Shown here: piece after piece, positions 1 through 6,106 of the stretch
How positions within the stretch are numbered: position 1 is the first letter of the stretch
Layout of the letters: the number at the start of each line of letters is the position of its first letter
Assembly (NCBI GenBank): GCA_028717165.1
Contig: JAQUOK010000102.1
Span: 1 to 8,403, forward strand
Direction of reading: 5' to 3'
Origin: Victivallaceae bacterium
GTDB lineage: Bacteria; Verrucomicrobiota; Lentisphaeria; Victivallales; Victivallaceae
Length of the DNA: 8,403 bases
Position numbers and translations under genes: made by a program
Notes under the pieces: model-generated
Told to the model about the DNA's origin: nothing
Databases searched by the model: none
The model's input: only the letters and a program-made list of their open reading frames with translations

Positions 1-36
1 GGAGAAAGCAAAAACCGTTAACATCAGGAGTTTAAA

Positions 37-1314
37 ATGGTAAAAAAAGACCGCAGTTGGCGAGAGCAAATGGGTCTGTTCCGCTACATGGTGATCGGAC
101 CGCTTTTACAGGCGGGTCGGGAATGTTCGCTAAAAAGTCAAATGAAGGCGCTGTCCGAGAAATACTGGGATCTTCCGGACGGAAGCGTCCGGCAATTCGC
201 CTGGGGAACGATAGAAGAATGGCTTTATCTTTACCGGCGCGGCGGCCTGAGCGCGTTAGAACCTCGTAAAAGGCGCGATTCCGGTGCTTTCAGAAACCTT
301 CCCGGAGCAATCCGTGATGAGATTGACGCTTTCCTTGAAAAGGCTCCGACTTTGAAAACCAGCACCATCATAAGCTTGTTGAAGCATCAGGGGAAGATCA
401 TCGGTAACCAGCCCAGTGAAAGCACAATTTACCGTTATGTCAAGCATAAACGGCCGTTGAAAGAAGCAAGTGAAATTAAAGACCGACGCGCGTTTGAAGC
501 ACCTTATCCGGGCAGCCTCATGCAAGTTGATATTTTATATGGTGTTTACTTGCAACAACGCGGCAAGGACGGGCGTTACCGCAAACGCCAAACCTACCTG
601 GTAGCCATTCTTGATGATCATTCCCGGTTGTTGTGCCACGGACAGTTTTATTTTGAACAGAACGTACTGGCATATCTCGACTGCCTGAAGCAGGCGGTAC
701 AGAAGCGGGGAATCCCGGAAAGGCTTTACGCCGACAACGGTCAGGTTTTTCTTTCAACCCAGGTCAAGCGGATAGCGGCAAAAATGGGTACGACTGTGAT
801 TCACACGAAGCCCCGCGATGCCGCAGCAAAAGGAAAAATTGAGCGATTTTTTCGAACCTGTCGCAGCTCATTCTTTGACCGTTTCAAAGTTGACGGCATT
901 CCCAAGTCACTTGAGGATCTGAACCGGCAATTTGCCGAATGGGTCGAAATGACTTACAACCGGGGCGAACACAGCGGAATCGGCACAAGCCCTTTGAAAA
1001 AATGGCTTGCGACCAGTTACAAGCTGAAGCTGCTTCCGCCGGAAGAGGCTGATGATATTTTCACCTTTGAAGACAGCAGGAAGGTAAAGAAAGACGGTAC
1101 ATTCTCGCTTGGCGGCAAGCTCTTTGAGACGCACAGCGCACTGGCAGGGAAAAAGATTGACATCAAATACGATCCGTTTTTCCCTGAGCGAGTTTACGTC
1201 AGATATGAAAAGCGAAATTTCGGCCGCGCCAATCTGCTCGACCGCAGCTTCAACTGCATAAATCCAAGAAGAAAGAATTTGAAAAACACAAAGGAAAATA
1301 AATCCCATGAATAA
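37..1314 (+). CDS. DDE transposase, Mu/TnsB/TniA-like (integrase core)
   Basis: Predicted transposase that cuts and joins element ends to target DNA through a two-metal RNase H-fold active site. Residues 35 to 80 look like a helix-turn-helix segment followed by a basic stretch (EPRKRRDSG). The integrase core spans about 155 to 285, with catalytic Asp165 (QVD), Asp233 (ADNG) and Glu269 (KIERFF); 35 residues separate the last two, the DD(35)E spacing. Residues 345 to 400 resemble the small beta-barrel found after the core in Mu-type transposases. At 425 residues it is shorter than MuA or TnsB and closer to compact IS-type enzymes. AGGAG at 26 to 30 lies 6 bases before the ATG, so the start is secure. 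The stop overlaps the ATPase gene by 8 bases, indicating an operon. Its promoter lies outside the window. Family assignment is confident; the exact subfamily is not. Confidence 0.93.
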   Translation: MVKKDRSWREQMGLFRYMVIGPLLQAGRECSLKSQMKALSEKYWDLPDGSVRQFAWGTIEEWLYLYRRGGLSALEPRKRRDSGAFRNLPGAIRDEIDAFLEKAPTLKTSTIISLLKHQGKIIGNQPSESTIYRYVKHKRPLKEASEIKDRRAFEAPYPGSLMQVDILYGVYLQQRGKDGRYRKRQTYLVAILDDHSRLLCHGQFYFEQNVLAYLDCLKQAVQKRGIPERLYADNGQVFLSTQVKRIAAKMGTTVIHTKPRDAAAKGKIERFFRTCRSSFFDRFKVDGIPKSLEDLNRQFAEWVEMTYNRGEHSGIGTSPLKKWLATSYKLKLLPPEEADDIFTFEDSRKVKKDGTFSLGGKLFETHSALAGKKIDIKYDPFFPERVYVRYEKRNFGRANLLDRSFNCINPRRKNLKNTKENKSHE

Positions 1315-2149
1315 TAATGAAAACAGCAGTATCATCAGAGAAAAACTATCCCGTTACGCGTTCAGGCGCATGCCGTTCACCGATGAAATAAGCGAAGCGT
1401 ACCTGGATGAACACCGCAGGCAATCTTTAAATCTATTCAGGGAATTCCTGCAATTCAGGGGCTTCGCTCTCTTGTCGGGAGAACCCGGATGCGGCAAAAG
1501 TTATCTGCTCAATCACCTTTGCGGCAAGCTTCCCGGAAACACCCACAAAGTCATGTACATACCGTTTTCCCAGGTCGGCGATTCCGACATGCTAAAACTC
1601 ATCTGTCACGAACTGGGGATCGAAAATGGAATGTCTCGCAGCAGGATGCTCAAGGTCATACAGAAATGCGTTGAGGATATGCAGCCGGTAAATCCGATTC
1701 TGGTACTCGACGAATGTCAGATCACCGCGCACAAGACGCTTGAAACTATTCGTCTGCTAGCCAACTTTCACTTTGAAGAAAAAAACTTCTTTTCCGTCAT
1801 CATGGCCGGAACCGAGGATTTCGTTCAAATGCTAAGGCTCAGGATCAATACCGCTCTCATGCAGCGCATTACCCTTCATCGGGAGCTCAAAGCCCTTACC
1901 CGGGAAAAAACGCAAGGCTACATCGAACATCATTTTAACGCCGCTGGAGTTCAGCATGAAATTCTCTCCCCGCAGGCAATAGAAAGAGTTTTTACCGCGT
2001 CATCGGGTGTCCCCAGAGTAATCGATAACCTGGTGCGCATCGCACTAAGGGAAGCCGCCGAGGATAATCAAGACCGCGTTGAACTCGAACATGTGAGAAA
2101 AGGCATGATCAACTGCATGCCGACATTATTGGAGAATGAGATAAAATGA
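1307..2149 (+). CDS. AAA+ ATPase, ExeA/TnsC/MuB-like transposition partner
   Basis: Predicted AAA+ ATPase that would bind target DNA and recruit or activate the preceding transposase, as MuB, TniB and TnsC do. Walker A is GEPGCGKS at residues 58 to 65 and Walker B is ILVLDE at 131 to 136, followed by CQ as in the ExeA group. IMAGTED at 165 to 171 fits sensor 1. SSGVPRVIDNL at about 232 to 242 carries the GxPR sensor 2 signature with Arg237. At 280 residues the length is typical. The gene starts inside the last codons of the transposase gene (8-base overlap), with AAGGA about 11 bases upstream, and ends in an ATGA overlap with the next gene. All three genes are therefore likely translated as a coupled unit. 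ExeA-like proteins also occur in secretion, but the operon context makes transposition the better call. Confidence 0.92.
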   Translation: MNNNENSSIIREKLSRYAFRRMPFTDEISEAYLDEHRRQSLNLFREFLQFRGFALLSGEPGCGKSYLLNHLCGKLPGNTHKVMYIPFSQVGDSDMLKLICHELGIENGMSRSRMLKVIQKCVEDMQPVNPILVLDECQITAHKTLETIRLLANFHFEEKNFFSVIMAGTEDFVQMLRLRINTALMQRITLHRELKALTREKTQGYIEHHFNAAGVQHEILSPQAIERVFTASSGVPRVIDNLVRIALREAAEDNQDRVELEHVRKGMINCMPTLLENEIK

Positions 2150-2580
2150 ATATGGACTTCCTTAACGAAACAAAACTGCGCTTCATCGCCGTCAAACCCA
2201 AACGCTTTGTTATTAACGGTAAAGGCTATTCCGAGCTTGAAGCGTTCATCGAAGACACTATGCCCGTCAGAAAATTTTTCAACAGCAGAAAACTGCTCTG
2301 CTCCTCCGACGACGGTAAAATCGGAAAATCCGGAAAACACTGCGCTTTGTGCCGGGACAGGCACAAGTGCAGAAAAAGAATCCGTCTTATGCTTATGATT
2401 CAGAATATCGCCGAGGAAGCAGTCCCGGCGCTTCTGGAAATCAACCAACAGTCATTTGAAAATTTCAAAGCTTTCATTGATTCCGTGGAACCGGAAAAAA
2501 TCAGCACTACACTTGTTCAACTGACTGTAGGGGAAGATGAAAAAAATGCCTTGATTGTATTGTTCGCCACTTTGTTTTAA
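2146..2580 (+). CDS. Unrecognised four-cysteine protein, third gene of the transposition operon
   Basis: I do not recognise this 144-residue protein with confidence. It has one cluster of four cysteines, Cys52, Cys66, Cys69 and Cys75 (CSSDDG, then CALC and HKC). These could bind one zinc ion, and a basic run follows (RKRIRL, 76 to 81). The pattern CSxDG, CxxC, C, then RxRL and a C-terminal part with P, L and an S-x-x-NF-x-x-F motif (103 to 110) recalls small zinc-binding phage proteins thought to bind single-stranded DNA; that is a pattern impression only. The start is set by the ATGA overlap with the ATPase stop, with GGAG at 2131 to 2134. Coupling to the transposase and ATPase genes suggests a role in target choice, end binding or repair of the transposed product. 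It lacks a TniQ-like layout as far as I can see. An intrinsic terminator follows 30 bases after the stop. Confidence 0.8.
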   Translation: MNMDFLNETKLRFIAVKPKRFVINGKGYSELEAFIEDTMPVRKFFNSRKLLCSSDDGKIGKSGKHCALCRDRHKCRKRIRLMLMIQNIAEEAVPALLEINQQSFENFKAFIDSVEPEKISTTLVQLTVGEDEKNALIVLFATLF

Positions 2581-2610
2581 AATGACAACTGGTAATAATT
2601 CTCTCATTAT

Positions 2611-2637
2611 ATCCCGGCGTTTGCCGGGATTTTTATT
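2611..2637 (+). terminator. Intrinsic terminator of the transposition operon
   Basis: A perfect 8-bp stem, ATCCCGGC and GCCGGGAT, encloses the loop GTTT and is followed directly by TTTTATT. It begins 30 bases after the stop of the third transposition gene and should end the operon transcript there. Confidence 0.88.
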
Positions 2638-2825
2638 GCCGCAAAAGCGGTTTTACAGCCAATTTTAGTGCCTTGGTTTAATTTGACGGTAAATCCCCCG
2701 CTCAGTGTGAGAATCTCCTTGTGCGCGGGCTCTTTATTTCAGGGCGAATATGGCTGTTTCTGTCAAATTCACTTCGGACAACATGCTCTTTTTCATGGCT
2801 GTATTTTCCTCGCCTGGATTTAATC

Positions 2826-2916
2826 TGACAAAAAAGCGGAGGAAGAAAGGCAGCCCCGCAGGTAGGTGACAATTCATCACGTTATCCCCCGGCAATCACA
2901 GGGGAACAATGTGACA
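2826..2916 (+). repeat. Candidate right end of the transposon (TGACA-bearing repeats)
   Basis: TGACA occurs at 2826, 2867 and 2912 in the same orientation, spaced 41 and 45 bases; the last two share GTGACAAT. Read inward from 2916 on the - strand, the sequence starts TGTCAC and meets TGTCAC and TGTCAG again. Ends of TniA, Tn552 and Tn7-like/CAST elements commonly begin TGT and carry several internal TGTCA/TGACA transposase-binding repeats, so this fits the upstream transposase. If 2916 is the terminus, ATCTC (2917 to 2921) would be the 5-bp target duplication. The exact border cannot be proven without the left end. Confidence 0.45.
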
Positions 2917-3004
2917 ATCTCTCCCTGATATAACGTGAAAACTCACAATTAGGTAATGTTATCAAAACTTTATGGTTGATTTTTCTAATGTATATAAGAC
3001 TTTT

Positions 3005-3024
3005 AAAAAATGGCATTGTGCCAT
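3005..3024 (-). terminator. Possible terminator of the recombinase operon
   Basis: On the - strand, ATGGCA, loop CAA and TGCCAT form a perfect 6-bp stem followed by TTTTTT. It lies about 150 bases downstream of the small recombinase stop. The stem is short, so efficiency may be modest. Confidence 0.4.
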
Positions 3025-3171
3025 GAATCTCAAGTTTTTAAATGGCTGCCCTGGAACAGCAACGAAGATTCTCCTATAACAAAAAATCATATAAAATTCA
3101 TAAAACGGTATAAATTCTTTAATGAACATCATGGTTTTAAAAACAATATCTCCAGATTAAAATTATATTTC

Positions 3172-3789
3172 CTAATTCCTACGTCTTCGTTTTCTCGGCA
3201 GTTGTTTTGTATTGATCTTCTCGTCTTTCAGGTCAAGGTATTGCTTGGTGATTCCGGTGTATTTATGATCGAAATACCTGGTTAACTGATGGATTGACCA
3301 GGAGTCATTTATAAGATGATTATAGCCGAAAGTCTTGCGCAAAGTAACGGCGGAAACATCATCAGCTCCTTTAATCTTTGCTTTTCTGGCCGCGTCTTTG
3401 AATATATTCCCGATGGAGTACATATTAACCGGTTGAACCTTTTTCTTGAGATTGACCGCGTGACTTTGAAATACATAAACGTCTTCCGGATATTCTTCCC
3501 GAAGCTGGTTTAGAATTTTCAGGCTCTTATCACTGAAAAATATCTTGCGGGTTTCTCCCGCTAATTCGCAATCAAGTTCAAAATAAGGTTCGACTTTCTT
3601 TATTTCAGTGCCGATTTTCTGCTGCTTGACATCTGTCCATTTCAGGTTCAAAAGAAACAGCGGACTGACTCCAGTATCCAGGCCTACTACAAAAAAAGCG
3701 TACACCGGAAGCGGGGCTATCTCTTTCACCATTTTTTCCCAAAGTAACAAGTCTTTCATATTTTTTATCGGTCTTATAAATTTTTTCAT
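3172..3789 (-). CDS. Catalytic-domain-only tyrosine recombinase, missing Arg I
   Basis: This 205-residue protein has the tyrosine recombinase catalytic fold without a core-binding domain. It resembles the roughly 190-residue XerC/D-like proteins that carry LRKTFGY. Box II is VTLRKTFGY with Arg151 and Lys152, followed by His175 (FDH) and the nucleophile candidate Tyr184 (KQYLDL). The first arginine, expected in a TGLRxxELL-type motif, is Ser42 (TGVSPLFLL, codon AGT at 3664 to 3666). The His of HxLR is Val148. Both losses argue for a weak, inactive or regulatory recombinase, or one that needs a partner. The C-terminus is very basic (PRKRRRRN). The ATG overlaps the stop of the upstream 277-residue gene as ATGA, with GGAG 6 bases before it, so the two are likely translationally coupled. 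Fold assignment is good; activity is doubtful. Confidence 0.82.
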   Translation of the reverse strand: MKKFIRPIKNMKDLLLWEKMVKEIAPLPVYAFFVVGLDTGVSPLFLLNLKWTDVKQQKIGTEIKKVEPYFELDCELAGETRKIFFSDKSLKILNQLREEYPEDVYVFQSHAVNLKKKVQPVNMYSIGNIFKDAARKAKIKGADDVSAVTLRKTFGYNHLINDSWSIHQLTRYFDHKYTGITKQYLDLKDEKINTKQLPRKRRRRN

Positions 3790-4619
3790 GCTGAGCTCCA
3801 GTTTGTCTTGTTATTTTTTGCCTGAAATTGAAGAAATGTCTGATGATACTTGTGCAGTGATTGCCGTGATATTCCCGGTGTCGCATAAGCACACAGTAAT
3901 TCTTCATCAGTTACCGGTGCCGGATGAGCTTCGCTAAAGTCTTTACGAGCCTTGGAACGCGCTGTCTGTTCACACAATCCGGAAGACAAGTATTTCCGGT
4001 AATATGAATCATATTCACACCCCCACTTGATACTTCGATTTGTATGGAGATCAACTCTTCGGCTATGCTGCTTTAAATGCATTCCAGCGTATTCCAAAGG
4101 TTTTCGAACATCTAAAAACTGTAATTCATTTGATTCGAGAAGTTTCATCCAACTCGCTGCAATACAATAAAGTTGTATTGCGGCTTGTTCATCAGAGTAA
4201 TCCAGAAGCTTGAGAAGCCGGAGAGTCATCGCATGCACAATGCGTATCTTTTCGGAAAGTGCATCCGGCGCTTCAGGAAGCTGTTTTATTACTTCAAGGA
4301 CTTTTTTTGCTTCTGCTTGCGAAAGCACTGTGTTATTCACAAGGAATAGCCGTGGATTCTCTCCTTTTCTGAGCAAATCTACAAAATTTTTAAGATAAGC
4401 GGCAATATCTTTCGGCAGATTCATTTCGTGCAAATAATATGATTCTACGATAAGCTGGACCTGATAAGTAATGAAATTGCGTCCGGCAGTAGTGAGCCTG
4501 ATGAACAAAGAAATATCTTTCTCATCAGGGAAAATGCAAAATGCCTGCCGGTGATGCAATACAAGCGTTTGCTTCCGCGCAATATATAATAATTCAGACC
4601 AGTATCTTGCTTTTTTCAT
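3786..4619 (-). CDS. Unrecognised protein, paralogue of the 259-residue neighbour
   Basis: I know no family for this 277-residue, probably mostly helical, soluble protein; no signal peptide or membrane span is evident. Residues 180 to 263 align without gaps to residues 171 to 254 of the protein encoded at 5211 to 5990. The best shared part starts at SIKWG (196) and includes WGxE(Y/F)D, KYL, a TA then AR(K/R)DFxxAHP block, a PGxS motif and YHxxxL. Weaker similarity continues upstream to about residue 115 (P, then SxK(I/L)R). The shared module has the size and a Thr/Tyr/Arg pattern faintly like the core-binding domain of tyrosine recombinases. The next gene encodes a recombinase with only the catalytic domain and overlaps this one by ATGA, so the two may form a split enzyme; this is inference. 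No Shine-Dalgarno is visible before the ATG, leaving the start less certain. Confidence 0.78.
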   Translation of the reverse strand: MKKARYWSELLYIARKQTLVLHHRQAFCIFPDEKDISLFIRLTTAGRNFITYQVQLIVESYYLHEMNLPKDIAAYLKNFVDLLRKGENPRLFLVNNTVLSQAEAKKVLEVIKQLPEAPDALSEKIRIVHAMTLRLLKLLDYSDEQAAIQLYCIAASWMKLLESNELQFLDVRKPLEYAGMHLKQHSRRVDLHTNRSIKWGCEYDSYYRKYLSSGLCEQTARSKARKDFSEAHPAPVTDEELLCAYATPGISRQSLHKYHQTFLQFQAKNNKTNWSSA

Positions 4620-4641
4620 TGTATTCTTATTGTTTAAGTTA

Positions 4642-4661
4642 GATGTTATACAATATAGTAT
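4642..4661 (+). repeat. Half of an imperfect inverted pair flanking the excisionase-like gene
   Basis: GATGTTATACAATATAGTAT resembles, in opposite orientation, the site at 5095 to 5112 on the other side of the HTH gene. Both share GATG, TAT and ATAGTAT, with a 2-base difference in the middle. It lies in the 131-bp AT-rich gap ahead of the 277-residue gene, where it may mark a regulator binding site. Confidence 0.35.
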
Positions 4662-4750
4662 TTTTTATGATTATCAATTATTTTTTACTAAAAATAAATA
4701 TTTTCATAGGAGAAACAATAAAAGATACAAAAACATAAGCACATTTATAG

Positions 4751-5059
4751 CTAGTTTGAGTGTCGTCTGCCGGCCTGAATAAAATCATTGAGGCTCTGCA
4801 CCGTAATCCTTGAAGTCCGATGCCCGAGTTTGACCAGCTCCAACTCACCCTTATTAATATGGTCATAGACCGATTTAACCGTAACTTTAAGGATTTTTGC
4901 TGTTTCCTGCAAGGTCAGCAAAGCCGGAATCTCAATAGCCGGACGTATTTGCTGATTGATGTTATTAAGGTAGTTGAGTTCTTCGTCTGAAATAACGCCG
5001 CATTCGACCAGTGGAGCGGCGAATTTAACCAATGTTTTGACTGTTTCTTCTTTTAGCAT
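4751..5059 (-). CDS. Excisionase-like helix-turn-helix protein (HTH_17/MerR-type)
   Basis: A 102-residue DNA-binding protein of the kind that acts as recombination directionality factor (Xis/AlpA-like) or local regulator. The winged HTH covers about residues 47 to 97: LLTLQETAKILKVT begins the helix-turn-helix, VKSVYDHINKGEL forms the second part, and LVKLGHRTSRIT then SLNDFIQ make the wing and last helix. This order is standard for HTH_17 excisionases. The first 45 residues are an acidic helical extension of unknown role. AAGGA about 8 bases before the ATG and a near-consensus promoter at 5092 to 5120 support the start. Sitting between two unrecognised paralogues inside a tyrosine-recombinase island, it is a plausible directionality factor for the 475-residue integrase. 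It could instead be purely a repressor or activator of the island. Confidence 0.85.
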   Translation of the reverse strand: MLKEETVKTLVKFAAPLVECGVISDEELNYLNNINQQIRPAIEIPALLTLQETAKILKVTVKSVYDHINKGELELVKLGHRTSRITVQSLNDFIQAGRRHSN

Positions 5060-5091
5060 AATGTTTCCTTTGTAATGATGTTAAGAATTTC

Positions 5092-5120
5092 ATTATACTA
5101 TGCAATACCATCTGTAACAA
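5092..5120 (-). promoter_or_regulatory. Sigma-70-like promoter of the excisionase-like gene
   Basis: On the - strand TTGTTA (5115 to 5120), a 17-bp spacer and a perfect TATAAT (5092 to 5097) lie about 33 bases before the ATG at 5059. This is the best promoter match in the window. It may also serve the two downstream genes. Confidence 0.72.
5095..5112 (-). repeat. Second half of the imperfect inverted pair, overlapping the promoter
   Basis: On the - strand GATGGTATTGCATAGTAT matches the pattern of the + strand site at 4642 to 4661. It covers most of the spacer between the -35 and -10 boxes and the edge of the -10. A protein bound here would block or remodel transcription of the excisionase-like gene, so self-regulation is possible. 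Confidence 0.35.
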
Positions 5121-5210
5121 GGATATTTAAAGCCAAAGGTAGTCGACGAACATTACTTCAACACTTTTATATCGAACTGAACAGGAAAAACGTAAAATGC
5201 CGTTATTCTC

Positions 5211-5990
5211 TTAATTCTTTATAGAGTCAAGATAGGCTCTGTGGTAACGCCGCAAGGCGGCCATACTATGACCAGGCAGTACCTCGTAATCAAGAATTTC
5301 GTCCGGGGTCTTCGGTAAAGGATGCGCAGAAATAAAATCCCGCCGGGCATAAGTCTTTGCCGTTTTTTCCCGGAACTTTTGTTTCAGATACTTTTTCAAA
5401 TATCCATCAAATTCCTTGCCCCAAAGAATACTTTTTGTATTCATCGACCGGTGACGTTTCCTGTGCAGCCGCAAATGCTTTAATGCACACGTTACAACAG
5501 GAGCTCCTGGGGTGTCTTCCGCCTGTTGAATGAATCTGTTGATTATCAATTCATGAAAACGAATCATTCCAGTAGTTTCAGGTAGTTTAGCGATTTCCAA
5601 AATCGTTTGAATCAGAGAATAAATCTCTCGAAGTTTTCCAGAAGTTGCTTGTTCGGGACTTGGAATTGCTTTAACAGCCGCAATCCTGGTAAAATTACAG
5701 AGGGCGAAAATATCATGAGAACATTTATGCGGTTCCAATTTTAGATGCTCGAAAACTTTCACTACAGTCCGCAATACCGCATTTTGATAGTTGCAAATCA
5801 GTTGCTCGTCATTGAAATTCAATACTTCGAGTCGATAGCGGTCAGCCAGACGGTAACAGACTGGAGCCAAGCGCTCCTGAAATGTAAGACCTTGTTGCTG
5901 ATCGAGCTGAAATAGTTTTATCTCGTTAAAGTCAAGAATGCCTGTGGAAAGTTTCCGAATTTCCAATAATTTATCATATAGTTCATTCAT
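5211..5990 (-). CDS. Unrecognised protein, paralogue of the 277-residue neighbour
   Basis: A 259-residue protein of no family I can name, apparently soluble and largely helical. Residues 171 to 254 match residues 180 to 263 of the protein encoded at 3786 to 4619 without gaps. The shared module here runs from SILWGKEFD (187) through TAKTYARRDF (210 to 219), SAHPLP and PGHS to RRYHRAYL (247 to 254). It ends within five residues of the stop, so it is C-terminal in both. A basic stretch (HLRLHRKRHR, 172 to 181) precedes it and could contact nucleic acid. The N-terminal half is only faintly similar between the two. AGGA about 10 bases before the ATG supports the start. It lies between the integrase and the excisionase-like gene on the same strand. 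A DNA-binding accessory role in recombination is inferred from context only. Confidence 0.8.
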   Translation of the reverse strand: MNELYDKLLEIRKLSTGILDFNEIKLFQLDQQQGLTFQERLAPVCYRLADRYRLEVLNFNDEQLICNYQNAVLRTVVKVFEHLKLEPHKCSHDIFALCNFTRIAAVKAIPSPEQATSGKLREIYSLIQTILEIAKLPETTGMIRFHELIINRFIQQAEDTPGAPVVTCALKHLRLHRKRHRSMNTKSILWGKEFDGYLKKYLKQKFREKTAKTYARRDFISAHPLPKTPDEILDYEVLPGHSMAALRRYHRAYLDSIKN

Positions 5991-6033
5991 TTATAGTTTT
6001 TCCTGTATTTAATTAAGGGATGAAACCTGCCTG

Positions 6034-6072
6034 CACTACATTAAAAATCAAAGGAAAAAACTATTTGTAGTG
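6034..6072. repeat. 7-bp inverted repeat upstream of the 259-residue gene
   Basis: CACTACA (6034 to 6040) and TGTAGTG (6066 to 6072) are exact inverted copies 25 bases apart in the short gap between the integrase stop and the 259-residue gene. It could be an operator or a recombinase arm site; there is no direct evidence for either. Confidence 0.3.
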
Positions 6073-6106
6073 TGTTAATAACATTATTTTACCGCTTTTT
6101 CACATG

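Larger units (their letters stand above)
2638..3171. other. Gene-free stretch: transposon end followed by AT-rich spacer
   Basis: No convincing gene lies here; a 91-codon + frame from 3010 lacks a ribosome binding site and runs into the antisense of the recombinase gene. The left part (about 2677 to 2938) holds repeated TGACA/TGTCA words and repeats such as TTTAATTTGAC (2677) and TTTAATCTGAC (2819), and ATGGCTGT at 2750 and 2795. It also holds a 9-bp inverted repeat, TCACGTTAT (2877 to 2885) and ATAACGTGA (2930 to 2938). From about 2940 the DNA becomes markedly AT-rich, consistent with crossing from the transposon into its target. A minus-strand terminator candidate sits at 3005 to 3024. Confidence 0.6.

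Noticed and set aside
3010..3285. 91-codon frame on the + strand
   Set aside because: It begins inside a hairpin, has no ribosome binding site and overlaps the antisense of the small recombinase.
4620..4750. Separate promoter for the 277-residue gene in the AT-rich gap
   Set aside because: Several TATA-like words exist but no -35/-10 pair with acceptable spacing; transcription from the upstream promoter is at least as likely.
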